NCBI GenBank assembly: GCA_964448185.1
Contig: CAYUVO010000082.1
Coordinates: forward strand, 1 to 11,710
Length of the DNA stretch: 11,710 bases
Direction of reading: 5' to 3'
Source: OFTM382 sp964448185
GTDB taxonomy: Bacteria; Planctomycetota; Phycisphaerae; Phycisphaerales; UBA1924
The position numbers and the translations under genes are program-made. Shown here one piece after another: positions 1 to 8,126 of the stretch. The notes beneath the pieces were generated by a model that worked only from the letters and a program-made list of their open reading frames with translations, searched no databases and was not told the origin of the DNA. Position 1 is the stretch's first letter, and every line of letters begins with the position of its first letter.

Positions 1-3000
1 TCCCACGACCCCACACTGCCCTCGATTGGGATCATCAGCCCGAGCTACAACCAAGGCGCGTTCATCGGAGCCATGCTCAACAGCATCGAGCGGCAAACAC
101 TCGCGCCGAGCGAACACATCATCCTTGATGCCGGATCCACTGACGACTCGCGCGAACTGATTACAGCCTACGAGCAGCGTCACCGTTTCGTTCGTGGCGT
201 GTTGGAGCCCGATGAGGGTCAGGTAGATGCGATCAACAAGGGGCTGCGCTCGGCGACCGCCGAGGTGCTCACCTGGCTTAACACGGATGATTTTTATTGT
301 GATGCGGGCGCATTGCGAGCGGTGGCCGAGGTGTTCGCAGCCGAGCCCGAGACGGACGTGGTGTACGCTCGCGGCGAGTTTGTAGATACCGCGGGCAAGG
401 TGCTCCGCGAAGCGTTCGTCAACCGCAAGCCCGAGACGTTCCCCGAAACGATCAAGCACTCGATCGGAATCTTGCAACCAGCGTTGTTCTTTCGGCGCAG
501 CGCGATCGAGCGTGCCGGGCTACTTGATGGGCGGTGGAATCTTTCGCTTGATTATGAGCTGTGGATCCGGTTTATCAACGCGGGCCTGCGGATGCGGTTT
601 ATGGATCGTTCGATTGTGCGTGCGGTGCTGCACGATGAATCCAAGACCGGCGGCCAGCGGGGCAAGCAGTACGACGAGATCGAGGCGCTCACCGCCGAGC
701 ACTTCGGGTTCGTGCCGCTGCGTTGGCTTGAGAGGCACGCCGAGCATCTGGTGGCGGGCAAGGACGGGATTCTGGAATCGGGCAGCGACGATGCAGACCG
801 TGAAGCGATCAACGTCGAGGTGGATCGGCTGCAACGGAAGTGGAACGTTTCGCCCGAGGCGTTTGCAGCGATCGAGGCATGCAAAGACGAACCCGAGGTG
901 ATGCGGACGCTCGCGGACCTATGCAAGCGAGGGATGCTGGGGGGGGTGGGTGCTCAGCGGGTCGCGGTGACTTCGTTCACCGAAGCGTACTTCCGTCAGG
1001 GGCTCAACGTGCTCGCTTCGATCGGTCGCCACGCGCCGGACCGGTTCGATCGTGTGTTGGTGTACGCACTGGGGCTGAGCGATTCACAGAGGCGAACGCT
1101 CGGGGCGCTCGATGGCGTGGTTGTGATGGACTACCCGGCGCAGTGCAACGATTTCTTCGACGGGTACTTCGACCCGAAGAACTACAGCTACAAGTGCGCC
1201 GCGATCTGGGATGCGCAGCACGCGGTGGGCGAAGGCGGCACCGTGCTATGGATCGACGCGGGCGTTGCATTAGCTCGACCCATCGACGAGATTTTCGGCA
1301 TCATCGAACGCGAGGGGATCTTCTTCGTCGATCACGACGACAAGCCCGGCTGGCCTTTCTTAAACTCGACGTTCACGCATCCTGAGGCGGCTCGTGTGAT
1401 GGACGCGACGGGGGCTGAACTGCTTGCGCCGCATCTCTGTTCGTGCCTGCTGGGATATCGCAAGGGCGGCCCCAAGCAGGGATTGATCGACGAGGCGTTT
1501 ACACTGAGCCAACAGCCGGAAGTGGTCGCTCACTCCAAGCATCCGCCCAAGGGTGAGAAGCGAGAGTTTGGTGCGTTGAGCGAGCAGGACCGGGCGTGGA
1601 TGGACAAAGCGTTCGCTGCACCAGAGGGAATCAGCCGCGAGGATGTGATCACTCGCTGCGCATATCTGGGACACCGCCAGGACCAGACGATTTATTCGAT
1701 TTTGTGCGCACGCCACGGATGCCATCAGCATTCGGCCAAGCGGTTCTGTTGGTCTGATGATGCATCGAGCAAGGCTTCGATGGCGAACTGGAAGAGCGGC
1801 GGCGAGGGCAATCTCCACCGCAGCCGCGAGTTGTCTGCTTTGATGCCGATCACTGCGCTGACCTCGCATCATCGCGGGCTGCTCGACAGGCTCGACGGCA
1901 TGCCCTGGAAGCGGACGAGCGAGACGGTGTTTGTGCTGGGCAACGGACCTTCGTTGCGTGACTTTGATTTCAGTCGGCTCGACGGATTCGACACCATCGG
2001 CATGAACGCGGCGTATCGGCATTGGGACCGCATTGGCTGGTATCCTTCGATCTATGCCTGCATGGACACGGTGGTGATCCGGTCGCATGCGCACGAGATC
2101 GAGCGGTTGATCCGCGAACGCCGGAGCAATGGGATTCGGTTGTTCTTCTTGCGCCGCGAGATTCTTGAGTTGTGTCCGGGGCTTGAGAACGAGCCGACGG
2201 TTGTGTTCTTTGAGGACGTTCAGCATTCGTCAAGCCTGCTCGATACGGGCATGATTACGACCGGGAGTTTGTCGGCACTCTTCGGCGGTTTCTTGGGGTA
2301 CCGACAGATCGGGCTCTTGGGGATTGATTGTGATTATGTGGAGCAGTTGCCCCAGGCGCAGTCGGCGGGCGGGAACGAACTCGTTATCACCAAGACGCCC
2401 GAGCACAATCCCAACTACTTCTTCGATGATTATCAGCAGCAGGGCGATGCGTACAACATTCCTAATGTGCATCCGGGGTTTCACTCGCGTTCGTGGAAGG
2501 CGGCTCTGGGATTGCTTGAGCAGGCGGGCGTTCGGATCGTCAACTGCAATGCTGAATCGAAGCTGCGTGCGATTCCGATGGCCGATCTCGGCGAGGTGCT
2601 TTTGGGGTCGGGTTGCGAAGCGAGAGTGCGCGGGGTTATCGGCGGGGCCTTTGGGCGCGACGCGAAGGCTCGTATCGAGGAGATTGATTTCATCGCCGAT
2701 GCGATCGGAACTTCGCATGTCGATGATCTGATGGTCGATGTCGGCACGCATCACGGCGGATCGCTCAAGCCGTTCATCGAGAAGGGGTGGCGTGTGCTCG
2801 GTTTCGAGCCCGATCCGGCGAACCGTCAAGCGGTCACCGACCGGTTCGGGAATCAACCAAGACTCACGATTGATCCACGCGCGGTGAGCAATGAAGTCGC
2901 CCTTGGGATGGATTTTTTCTCGACCGACGAGAGCAGCGGAGCGAGCAGCCTGAGCGCCTTTACCGGCGGCCACGAACTCTCGGCAACGGTCGATGTGACC

Positions 3001-5445
3001 ACGCTCGATATCGCGCTCGCGGAGCATGGCGTCGAAGCCATCCGCTTGCTCAAGGTCGATGCCGAAGGGTTTGACCTGATGGTGCTCAAGGGGCTGCCTT
3101 GGGACCGCCTTCAGCCCGACGCGATCATGGTCGAGTATGAAGATCGCAAGACGCAGAACCTCTCGAAGGATCCTTATTCGACCGCGGAGATGGCCGAGTA
3201 TCTCGAATCAAAGGGCTACACGGTCGTGTGCAGCGAGTGGCACCCGATCGTTCGCTACGGCATCAGGCACGACTGGCGACGGATGTTCCATTGGGGCAGC
3301 GAGACACCAGATCCGCAATCGTGGGGCAATCTCGTGGCGTTCAGGTATGCCGCCGATGCGCAGGCGTTCGAGCAACTCCTGCTCGCAGCGATCCGTCATG
3401 GCGAACTGACCGGCGCACCCAAGCGCACCCTCGTACCAGCCAAGCAATCAGCAGCGCCGAGCGCCCCGCCGGTACAGACTCTCCATGTCTCCAGCGCAAC
3501 CAAGCCACCGCCCGTTGGCGGCGCAACAGGCTTTGCTGGTCAGGCCCGTCATTTGGCGGAGCGCGCAGCACACGCGGCGCACAGCCGCGCAGCGGTCTTG
3601 CCGCCCGAGCCGGTGGTCGTAGGGGCGATGCCTTGGGCACCCAAAGCCATTGGTGCGATGCCGTTCGGGAAGCACTTGATGCTGAGCATCGGCAAGATCG
3701 GCCGCGTGTATACGGGTCGAGCGGGCGTGCTCGCAATCGCTACCTTGGCGTGCTGGGCTGCGGGCGCTGGGGCGCTTGCGAACGGCCAGCCGCTGTGGGT
3801 TGGGTTTGCATTGGCGGGCTTTGCGTTTGTGCCGTTGTTCGTGCTGGTAGGTTTGATCGCGGTGACCGCGCGGCGTCAATCGTTCGAGAACTGCGAAGCG
3901 CTGCGATATGCGACCGAGCAGGGCATCCGCCGAGCCTCCGATCATCAGTGGTCGCAACAAGTCGCAGCGAGTGAGCACACGAATACATCGGTCGCGTTGG
4001 CTGCCGAGTTGATCGAGGCACAAGAGGGGCGTCGGTTCTCGACGCGGATGGATCTTGAACGCAAGATCGAGTCGGTGCAAAGCGACGCTTACGAGGCCAT
4101 CACTTCGGCGAAAAACGAAGCGGCCGCAGCCCGTCGAGAGATCTCTGCTCTGCACCTGTCGTTGAATGAAACGGTACGAGCAACGAAGGACGAGATGCTC
4201 CGAGAGATTGCGGGCGCCTCCAAGGCTGCGACGGCACGATCGGAGAAGGATCGCGAGTCGGGGTTGGAGGCTCAGCGTGAACATCGAGCCAAGATTGATG
4301 CGGCGTTGCTCAAGCAGTTGCAGGCCATCGAGGAACAAGCGGACGCATTACAAGGACAAACACAGACTCTGAAGGATCTCGCTCAATCCTCACAAACGAA
4401 GGCACAAGGAGCAACTACGAGCGTTCAGAAAGCACTCGAAACCGCCCAGGCAGCGGGCGAGTTGGCGGCGGAGGCGGGGAAGGATTCCGAACGCGCGATC
4501 ACCGAGCATGCCGCGCGCACTGACTCGCGCTTTGATGAAACCGATAATTTGTTGAGTCGCTTGCGGGGCGATGCCTACACGCAGTTCTCGCGGATGGTGA
4601 CGCCGAAACTCGAAGCGGGTATCGCGGAGTTGGGCGTCGAACTCAAGAAGGGCGAGCTCAAGTATCTCGAGCGCAAGCTGCAAGTGATCGAGGGCTTGTG
4701 CGAGGGCCGGCTTGCGGGATCGGTGGACGACGCCATCGCTCGAGCTTTAGCGGCCAAGACCTGGACCGGCACCGAGATCCGCGTGCTCGAAATCGGAGTG
4801 CTCTTTGGTATCGGTGCGATCTATATGCAGCAGGTGCTCGCGCCGTTCTATGAACGAGTTCAGCTCACGCTGCTCGATCCGTTCGACGGTTACTACGGCA
4901 AGGACCACCTCGATCCGCTTACAGGCCAGCCTGTCACCCGGGCCATGCTCGAACGCAACCTTCGACGCTTTAGCATCAAGGATGACGACGTGACCATCAT
5001 CGACCAGTTCTCGACCGAGGATACGGCGATGGAATCGGCACGCAACGAATCTCCCTTCGCGGTCGTCATCATCGACGGCGACCACTCGTTTGAAGGGGTC
5101 AAAGCCGACTTTGAGCTGTACGCAGACATGGTCGCGATCGGCGGCGTGCTCATCATCGACGACTACGGCTCAAAGGACTGGCCGCAAGTCACCGCGTACA
5201 CCAAAGACGTCATCGAACACGACGCGCGGTTCAAGATGGTCGCGGTCATCGGCAAGACCGCGGTGTTCCGGCGTGAAGAAGTGCTCGCGCCATCGGCGAC
5301 GGAAACCAAGCCCAAGCCCAAGTCCAAGCGTGGTACGCGCAAGCCGGCAGCGAAGCCAGCAGTAAAGAAACCCGCCACGACGAAGGCGGCGCAGACCAAA
5401 CCCGCCGACCTGGTCGATGACGGCGGACTCCCGTTCTCCGAGTAA
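1..5445 (+). CDS. Giant membrane-anchored glycosyltransferase/methyltransferase fusion protein (5' partial)
   Basis: The frame is open from base 1, and GT2 sequence (ISPSYNQG) lies before the first in-window ATG at 73, so the true start is upstream. Residues are counted from base 1. Residues 8-250 are a GT2 glycosyltransferase with DAGSTDDS (43-50), NTDD (94-97) and LDYELW (183-188). Residues 317-590 look like a second GT-A domain, with LWIDAG at 416-421 and a late GHRQDQ motif. Residues 641-860 are DUF115/GT42-like, with GNGPSL at 647-652 and GIDCDY at 774-779. Residues 900-1100 are an FkbM methyltransferase, with DVGTHHGG at 913-920, FEPD and LKVDAEGFD. A Pro/Ala linker (about 1138-1210) leads to two hydrophobic helices (about 1241-1290), a long Ala/Glu/Lys/Gln-rich coiled coil (about 1294-1560) and a Methyltransf_24-like domain (LEIG at 1596-1599, IDGDH at 1691-1695, IIDDYG). 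A Lys/Ala/Pro tail follows from about 1764. The likely role is synthesis and methylation of a surface glycan at the inner membrane. Acceptor and sugar are unknown. Confidence 0.9.
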   Translation, partial: SHDPTLPSIGIISPSYNQGAFIGAMLNSIERQTLAPSEHIILDAGSTDDSRELITAYEQRHRFVRGVLEPDEGQVDAINKGLRSATAEVLTWLNTDDFYCDAGALRAVAEVFAAEPETDVVYARGEFVDTAGKVLREAFVNRKPETFPETIKHSIGILQPALFFRRSAIERAGLLDGRWNLSLDYELWIRFINAGLRMRFMDRSIVRAVLHDESKTGGQRGKQYDEIEALTAEHFGFVPLRWLERHAEHLVAGKDGILESGSDDADREAINVEVDRLQRKWNVSPEAFAAIEACKDEPEVMRTLADLCKRGMLGGVGAQRVAVTSFTEAYFRQGLNVLASIGRHAPDRFDRVLVYALGLSDSQRRTLGALDGVVVMDYPAQCNDFFDGYFDPKNYSYKCAAIWDAQHAVGEGGTVLWIDAGVALARPIDEIFGIIEREGIFFVDHDDKPGWPFLNSTFTHPEAARVMDATGAELLAPHLCSCLLGYRKGGPKQGLIDEAFTLSQQPEVVAHSKHPPKGEKREFGALSEQDRAWMDKAFAAPEGISREDVITRCAYLGHRQDQTIYSILCARHGCHQHSAKRFCWSDDASSKASMANWKSGGEGNLHRSRELSALMPITALTSHHRGLLDRLDGMPWKRTSETVFVLGNGPSLRDFDFSRLDGFDTIGMNAAYRHWDRIGWYPSIYACMDTVVIRSHAHEIERLIRERRSNGIRLFFLRREILELCPGLENEPTVVFFEDVQHSSSLLDTGMITTGSLSALFGGFLGYRQIGLLGIDCDYVEQLPQAQSAGGNELVITKTPEHNPNYFFDDYQQQGDAYNIPNVHPGFHSRSWKAALGLLEQAGVRIVNCNAESKLRAIPMADLGEVLLGSGCEARVRGVIGGAFGRDAKARIEEIDFIADAIGTSHVDDLMVDVGTHHGGSLKPFIEKGWRVLGFEPDPANRQAVTDRFGNQPRLTIDPRAVSNEVALGMDFFSTDESSGASSLSAFTGGHELSATVDVTTLDIALAEHGVEAIRLLKVDAEGFDLMVLKGLPWDRLQPDAIMVEYEDRKTQNLSKDPYSTAEMAEYLESKGYTVVCSEWHPIVRYGIRHDWRRMFHWGSETPDPQSWGNLVAFRYAADAQAFEQLLLAAIRHGELTGAPKRTLVPAKQSAAPSAPPVQTLHVSSATKPPPVGGATGFAGQARHLAERAAHAAHSRAAVLPPEPVVVGAMPWAPKAIGAMPFGKHLMLSIGKIGRVYTGRAGVLAIATLACWAAGAGALANGQPLWVGFALAGFAFVPLFVLVGLIAVTARRQSFENCEALRYATEQGIRRASDHQWSQQVAASEHTNTSVALAAELIEAQEGRRFSTRMDLERKIESVQSDAYEAITSAKNEAAAARREISALHLSLNETVRATKDEMLREIAGASKAATARSEKDRESGLEAQREHRAKIDAALLKQLQAIEEQADALQGQTQTLKDLAQSSQTKAQGATTSVQKALETAQAAGELAAEAGKDSERAITEHAARTDSRFDETDNLLSRLRGDAYTQFSRMVTPKLEAGIAELGVELKKGELKYLERKLQVIEGLCEGRLAGSVDDAIARALAAKTWTGTEIRVLEIGVLFGIGAIYMQQVLAPFYERVQLTLLDPFDGYYGKDHLDPLTGQPVTRAMLERNLRRFSIKDDDVTIIDQFSTEDTAMESARNESPFAVVIIDGDHSFEGVKADFELYADMVAIGGVLIIDDYGSKDWPQVTAYTKDVIEHDARFKMVAVIGKTAVFRREEVLAPSATETKPKPKSKRGTRKPAAKPAVKKPATTKAAQTKPADLVDDGGLPFSE
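939..946 (+). repeat. G8 homopolymer tract inside the giant gene
   Basis: Eight consecutive G residues are followed by TGGG. The tract encodes part of a Gly-rich turn (residues 313-317, LGGVG) at the junction between the GT2 domain and the second glycosyltransferase-like domain. The frame is intact across it. Poly-G tracts in surface-glycan genes are known slippage sites in other bacteria, but eight is near the lower limit and this genome is G-rich, so function is uncertain. Confidence 0.5.
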
Positions 5446-5457
5446 CCTGCATGTGCG

Positions 5458-5464
5458 AAGGAAG
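5458..5464 (+). promoter_or_regulatory. Ribosome binding site AAGGAAG for the second glycan gene
   Basis: AAGGAAG is a strong Shine-Dalgarno match, with six bases between its GGA and a GTG at 5469. The upstream in-frame ATG at 5451 would place this purine run inside the coding sequence and has no Shine-Dalgarno of its own. This decides the start in favour of GTG 5469. Confidence 0.65.
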
Positions 5465-5468
5465 CCAA

Positions 5469-7976
5469 GTGTCACCACCCGCGACACAGCCCATGCTTGT
5501 GTGGATCGGCCGGTTCGCCGAACTCAGCGGCTACGGCTCGGCGGCCCGCACCTACCTGCAAGTCTGCCGAAACGCGGGAATCCCTGTTGTCGCGATTGAT
5601 TCCCAAACCGCGCAGGTCGTCGGGCCATCGAGCGGCATCCCGATCATCATCGAGCGTGGGGGCGACGGCCGATTGATCCTGCGCGGCGCCGATCAGGACA
5701 CGCGGCTGCTTGCGGTATTGCACGAAACTCCGCCGCACCGTGAGCGGGTTCACGCGACCGGTCGCATTCGGCTCGTGGGATACACGGTCTTCGAGACGGA
5801 TTCGCTGCCTCAAGAATGGCTCGATCCTGCACTCGATTACGACGAACTATGGACCGCGTCGGCGTTCAATCAGCGCACGTTTGCACAAGCGGGAGTTCCT
5901 GCGCACATGATCTGGTGTGTGCCTCACGCGATCGACCCGGCGTTGCAGAACGCGACAGTCGAGCCGATGGAACTGTCCGGCGCACAGGGGTTCGTGTTTT
6001 TGAGCGTGCTCAGCGCGTTCAACCGCAAAGACGCCGGTGGCTTGCTGCGGGCGTACCACAAGGCGTTTACGAGCGATGACAACGTAACCCTCGTGCTCAA
6101 GCTGCGTGCGAACGTCAGCGAAGCTGATCTCGAACAGCACGTCTGGGGACCGGCGCGTCCCGAGTTTGATCGATCGGCCTCCGACGCGCCCCATGTAGTG
6201 CTGATGCGTGAAGACCTCTCCGATGAGCGGATGTGGGCGTTGTATCGCCGGGCGGATGCGTGTGTTTCACTCGAACGCGGCAAGGGCTGGGACCTGCCGT
6301 CGATGGAAGCGATGGCGCTGGGCACGCCGGTGATCGCGCTCGGGTGGGGCGGCATCGAGGCGTTTGTCAACGACTCGAACGCGATGGTCGTTCCGCCAGC
6401 CGAGCAACTGGTGGCTGCCGACCCGGCGCTTGTCGAGGGGCACACGATGTACGCTGGGCATCGCTGGGCGACCTACTCGCCATCGGTTGCAGCAAGTGCG
6501 ATGCGAAAGATTTTCGAGGATGAATCACTGTGCGCACAGCTCGCAAAGGCCGGGCGTGAATCAGTCCATCGAACATGCGATGGGTCGGTTGTTGCAGAGA
6601 TCATCGCCAAGAGAATGAGCGAACTGCAATCGAGCGATATGCGAGGCGACACGACCGCTGTACTCGAGGTGGTCCCGCCGGGCATGACCGCTCGCCAGCT
6701 TGCGCAGCCGGTGCAAGTGGCGGGCGCTGCATCACCGAGCGTGCGGCCGATCAACCCACCCGAAGCCACGAGGCTCATGGCGCATCTGCGGGAAGTCACA
6801 CAGACCCCGTGGTGGAAACCTCGGCAGAAGTTGACGCGGCTCGAAGCGATGATGGCTGCGTACCACAGCGCCAAAGACACCATGCGACCCGAACACCCGG
6901 TGGCGCGTGCGTTCGAGGCGTTCGCTTCGGTGTCGCGCGAGAATCGGCTTGAAAAACTACGAGCGTTGCGGACGCTCTCGCAACAGGAAATCGAGCTGTT
7001 GTACGCAGCGTCTGACATGTCCGAGACCGATGCGTTCGAGGCGTACCGTCCCGGCGAGAGCCTCGATGGCTGGGTCGCTCGACGCAAAGACTTGTGGATG
7101 CAGACCGGCGGGCTCGCACCCGATGGCAACGAACGAGCGAGGCTCTCCACGCTGCGCAATCAGAGCAAGCACAAGAAAATCGTCATCGTCGGCAACGCCC
7201 CGAGCCTTCGCAATATTGATCTCGATGCACTCGCCGGCGTGCCAACCTTCGCAGCCAACCGCATCTATCTGGCCTATGACCAATCCAACTGGCGGCCGAC
7301 GTACTACACCTGCCTCGACTGGCGCGTCACGCCCGACAACTACAATGAGATCAATCAGCTCTCGCGCAGCACGTTCTTCTTTCCCAACCGTTTCCGGGGG
7401 CTGCTCCGCACGGGCGACGACGTGTACTGGTACCACTCGATCAATCGCACAGATCGCTGGCGCGAACAGTTCGAGACCAACGCAGCCCACGGCGTCCGCG
7501 GCCTGGGCACCGTCGTCACCGCGATGCTCCAACTCGCATGGCACATGGGCTACCGCGAGTTCATCTTGATCGGTGTTGATGCGGACTATGCGATCCCCAA
7601 GACCGTTCAGCAATCTGGCCCCGCCGCCTTCGACACTGGTCAACGACTCGAACTCACGAGCACACGCGACGACGACTCCAACCACTTTGATCCACGATAC
7701 TTCGGCATCGGCAAGAAATGGCACGACCCCAACGTCGACGAGATGGTCCGCTGCTTTGCGATCTGTCGCAAGGCCATCGAGGCTCGCGGCGGCCGGATCG
7801 TCAACGCTACCCCGGGCGGCAAGCTCGAAGTCTTCGACCGAGTGAACCTCGACGAAGAACTCGGCGTGCGCGCGCTACGTTCCGAGCAATCGGGTTCGCA
7901 GCTCATCGAGCCTGCTGGAGATGTCAAGCCCGCCAAGCCCCTCGATCCCCACAACCCGGATCGTCTTCTCCGCTGA
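5469..7976 (+). CDS. GT4-like glycosyltransferase fused to a DUF115/GT42-like domain
   Basis: This predicted 835-residue cytoplasmic protein has two parts. Residues 1 to about 390 are a GT-B fold glycosyltransferase resembling family GT4. A glycine-rich N-terminal loop (SGYGSAAR) and ERGKGWDLPSMEAMALG from residue 269 match the nucleotide-sugar site of GT4 enzymes, whose family role is sugar transfer from an activated donor. Residues 400-565 are a charged helical linker that I do not recognise. Residues 570-800 are DUF115/MptE-like or GT42-like, with GNAPSL at 575-580, GVDADY, and a closing GGRIVNATPGGKLE. The same signature occurs in the upstream giant protein. The gene starts 23 bases after that gene's stop, so the two are probably co-transcribed. 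GTG at 5469 is preferred, with ATG 5451 as the alternative. The last 102 bases are overlapped on the other strand by the DUF167 gene. The acceptor is not known. Confidence 0.88.
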   Translation: MSPPATQPMLVWIGRFAELSGYGSAARTYLQVCRNAGIPVVAIDSQTAQVVGPSSGIPIIIERGGDGRLILRGADQDTRLLAVLHETPPHRERVHATGRIRLVGYTVFETDSLPQEWLDPALDYDELWTASAFNQRTFAQAGVPAHMIWCVPHAIDPALQNATVEPMELSGAQGFVFLSVLSAFNRKDAGGLLRAYHKAFTSDDNVTLVLKLRANVSEADLEQHVWGPARPEFDRSASDAPHVVLMREDLSDERMWALYRRADACVSLERGKGWDLPSMEAMALGTPVIALGWGGIEAFVNDSNAMVVPPAEQLVAADPALVEGHTMYAGHRWATYSPSVAASAMRKIFEDESLCAQLAKAGRESVHRTCDGSVVAEIIAKRMSELQSSDMRGDTTAVLEVVPPGMTARQLAQPVQVAGAASPSVRPINPPEATRLMAHLREVTQTPWWKPRQKLTRLEAMMAAYHSAKDTMRPEHPVARAFEAFASVSRENRLEKLRALRTLSQQEIELLYAASDMSETDAFEAYRPGESLDGWVARRKDLWMQTGGLAPDGNERARLSTLRNQSKHKKIVIVGNAPSLRNIDLDALAGVPTFAANRIYLAYDQSNWRPTYYTCLDWRVTPDNYNEINQLSRSTFFFPNRFRGLLRTGDDVYWYHSINRTDRWREQFETNAAHGVRGLGTVVTAMLQLAWHMGYREFILIGVDADYAIPKTVQQSGPAAFDTGQRLELTSTRDDDSNHFDPRYFGIGKKWHDPNVDEMVRCFAICRKAIEARGGRIVNATPGGKLEVFDRVNLDEELGVRALRSEQSGSQLIEPAGDVKPAKPLDPHNPDRLLR

Positions 7977-8126
7977 GCTGGTGCCGCTTTCGACGCGGGC
8001 CTGTTTAGGGCGCACATCAAGCGTGCGCGCGATCAATGCGCAAATGGCTTGGTTCGCTTTGCCGCCCTCGATGGGAGGGGGGGCGCTGATGCGGATCAAA
8101 GCATGATCGTCACGGATCTGGATCAT
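7875..8126 (-). CDS. DUF167 / UPF0235 (YggU-family) protein, short form
   Basis: An 83-residue protein carries the core of the UPF0235 family: IRISAPP near residue 10, then GGKAN, a helix (ICALIARTLDV), VESG and KTIRV. The family is widespread and has no settled function. The start is taken at ATG 8126, which overlaps the TGA of the upstream DNA methyltransferase as ATGA, a usual sign of translational coupling. A longer reading from 8198 would add 24 residues that do not look like the family's N-terminal strand. The protein therefore lacks roughly the first 20 residues seen in E. coli YggU (96 residues). It also has an apparent two-residue expansion in the signature (APPPIEGGKAN against the usual APPxxGxAN). 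Its 3' end lies inside the end of the convergent glycan operon. Confidence 0.75.
   Translation of the reverse strand: MIQIRDDHALIRISAPPPIEGGKANQAICALIARTLDVRPKQARVESGTSSAEKTIRVVGIEGLGGLDISSRLDELRTRLLGT

Noticed and set aside
939..946. A frameshift at the G8 tract
   Set aside because: The conserved domain pattern continues in the same frame on both sides, so the tract length shown here is in frame.
1360..4338. Long open frames on the - strand (for example 1360-2226, 2230-3027, 3448-4338)
   Set aside because: They lie wholly inside the giant + strand gene, are rich in Arg/Pro/Ser, show no family motifs, and are expected by chance opposite high-GC coding sequence.
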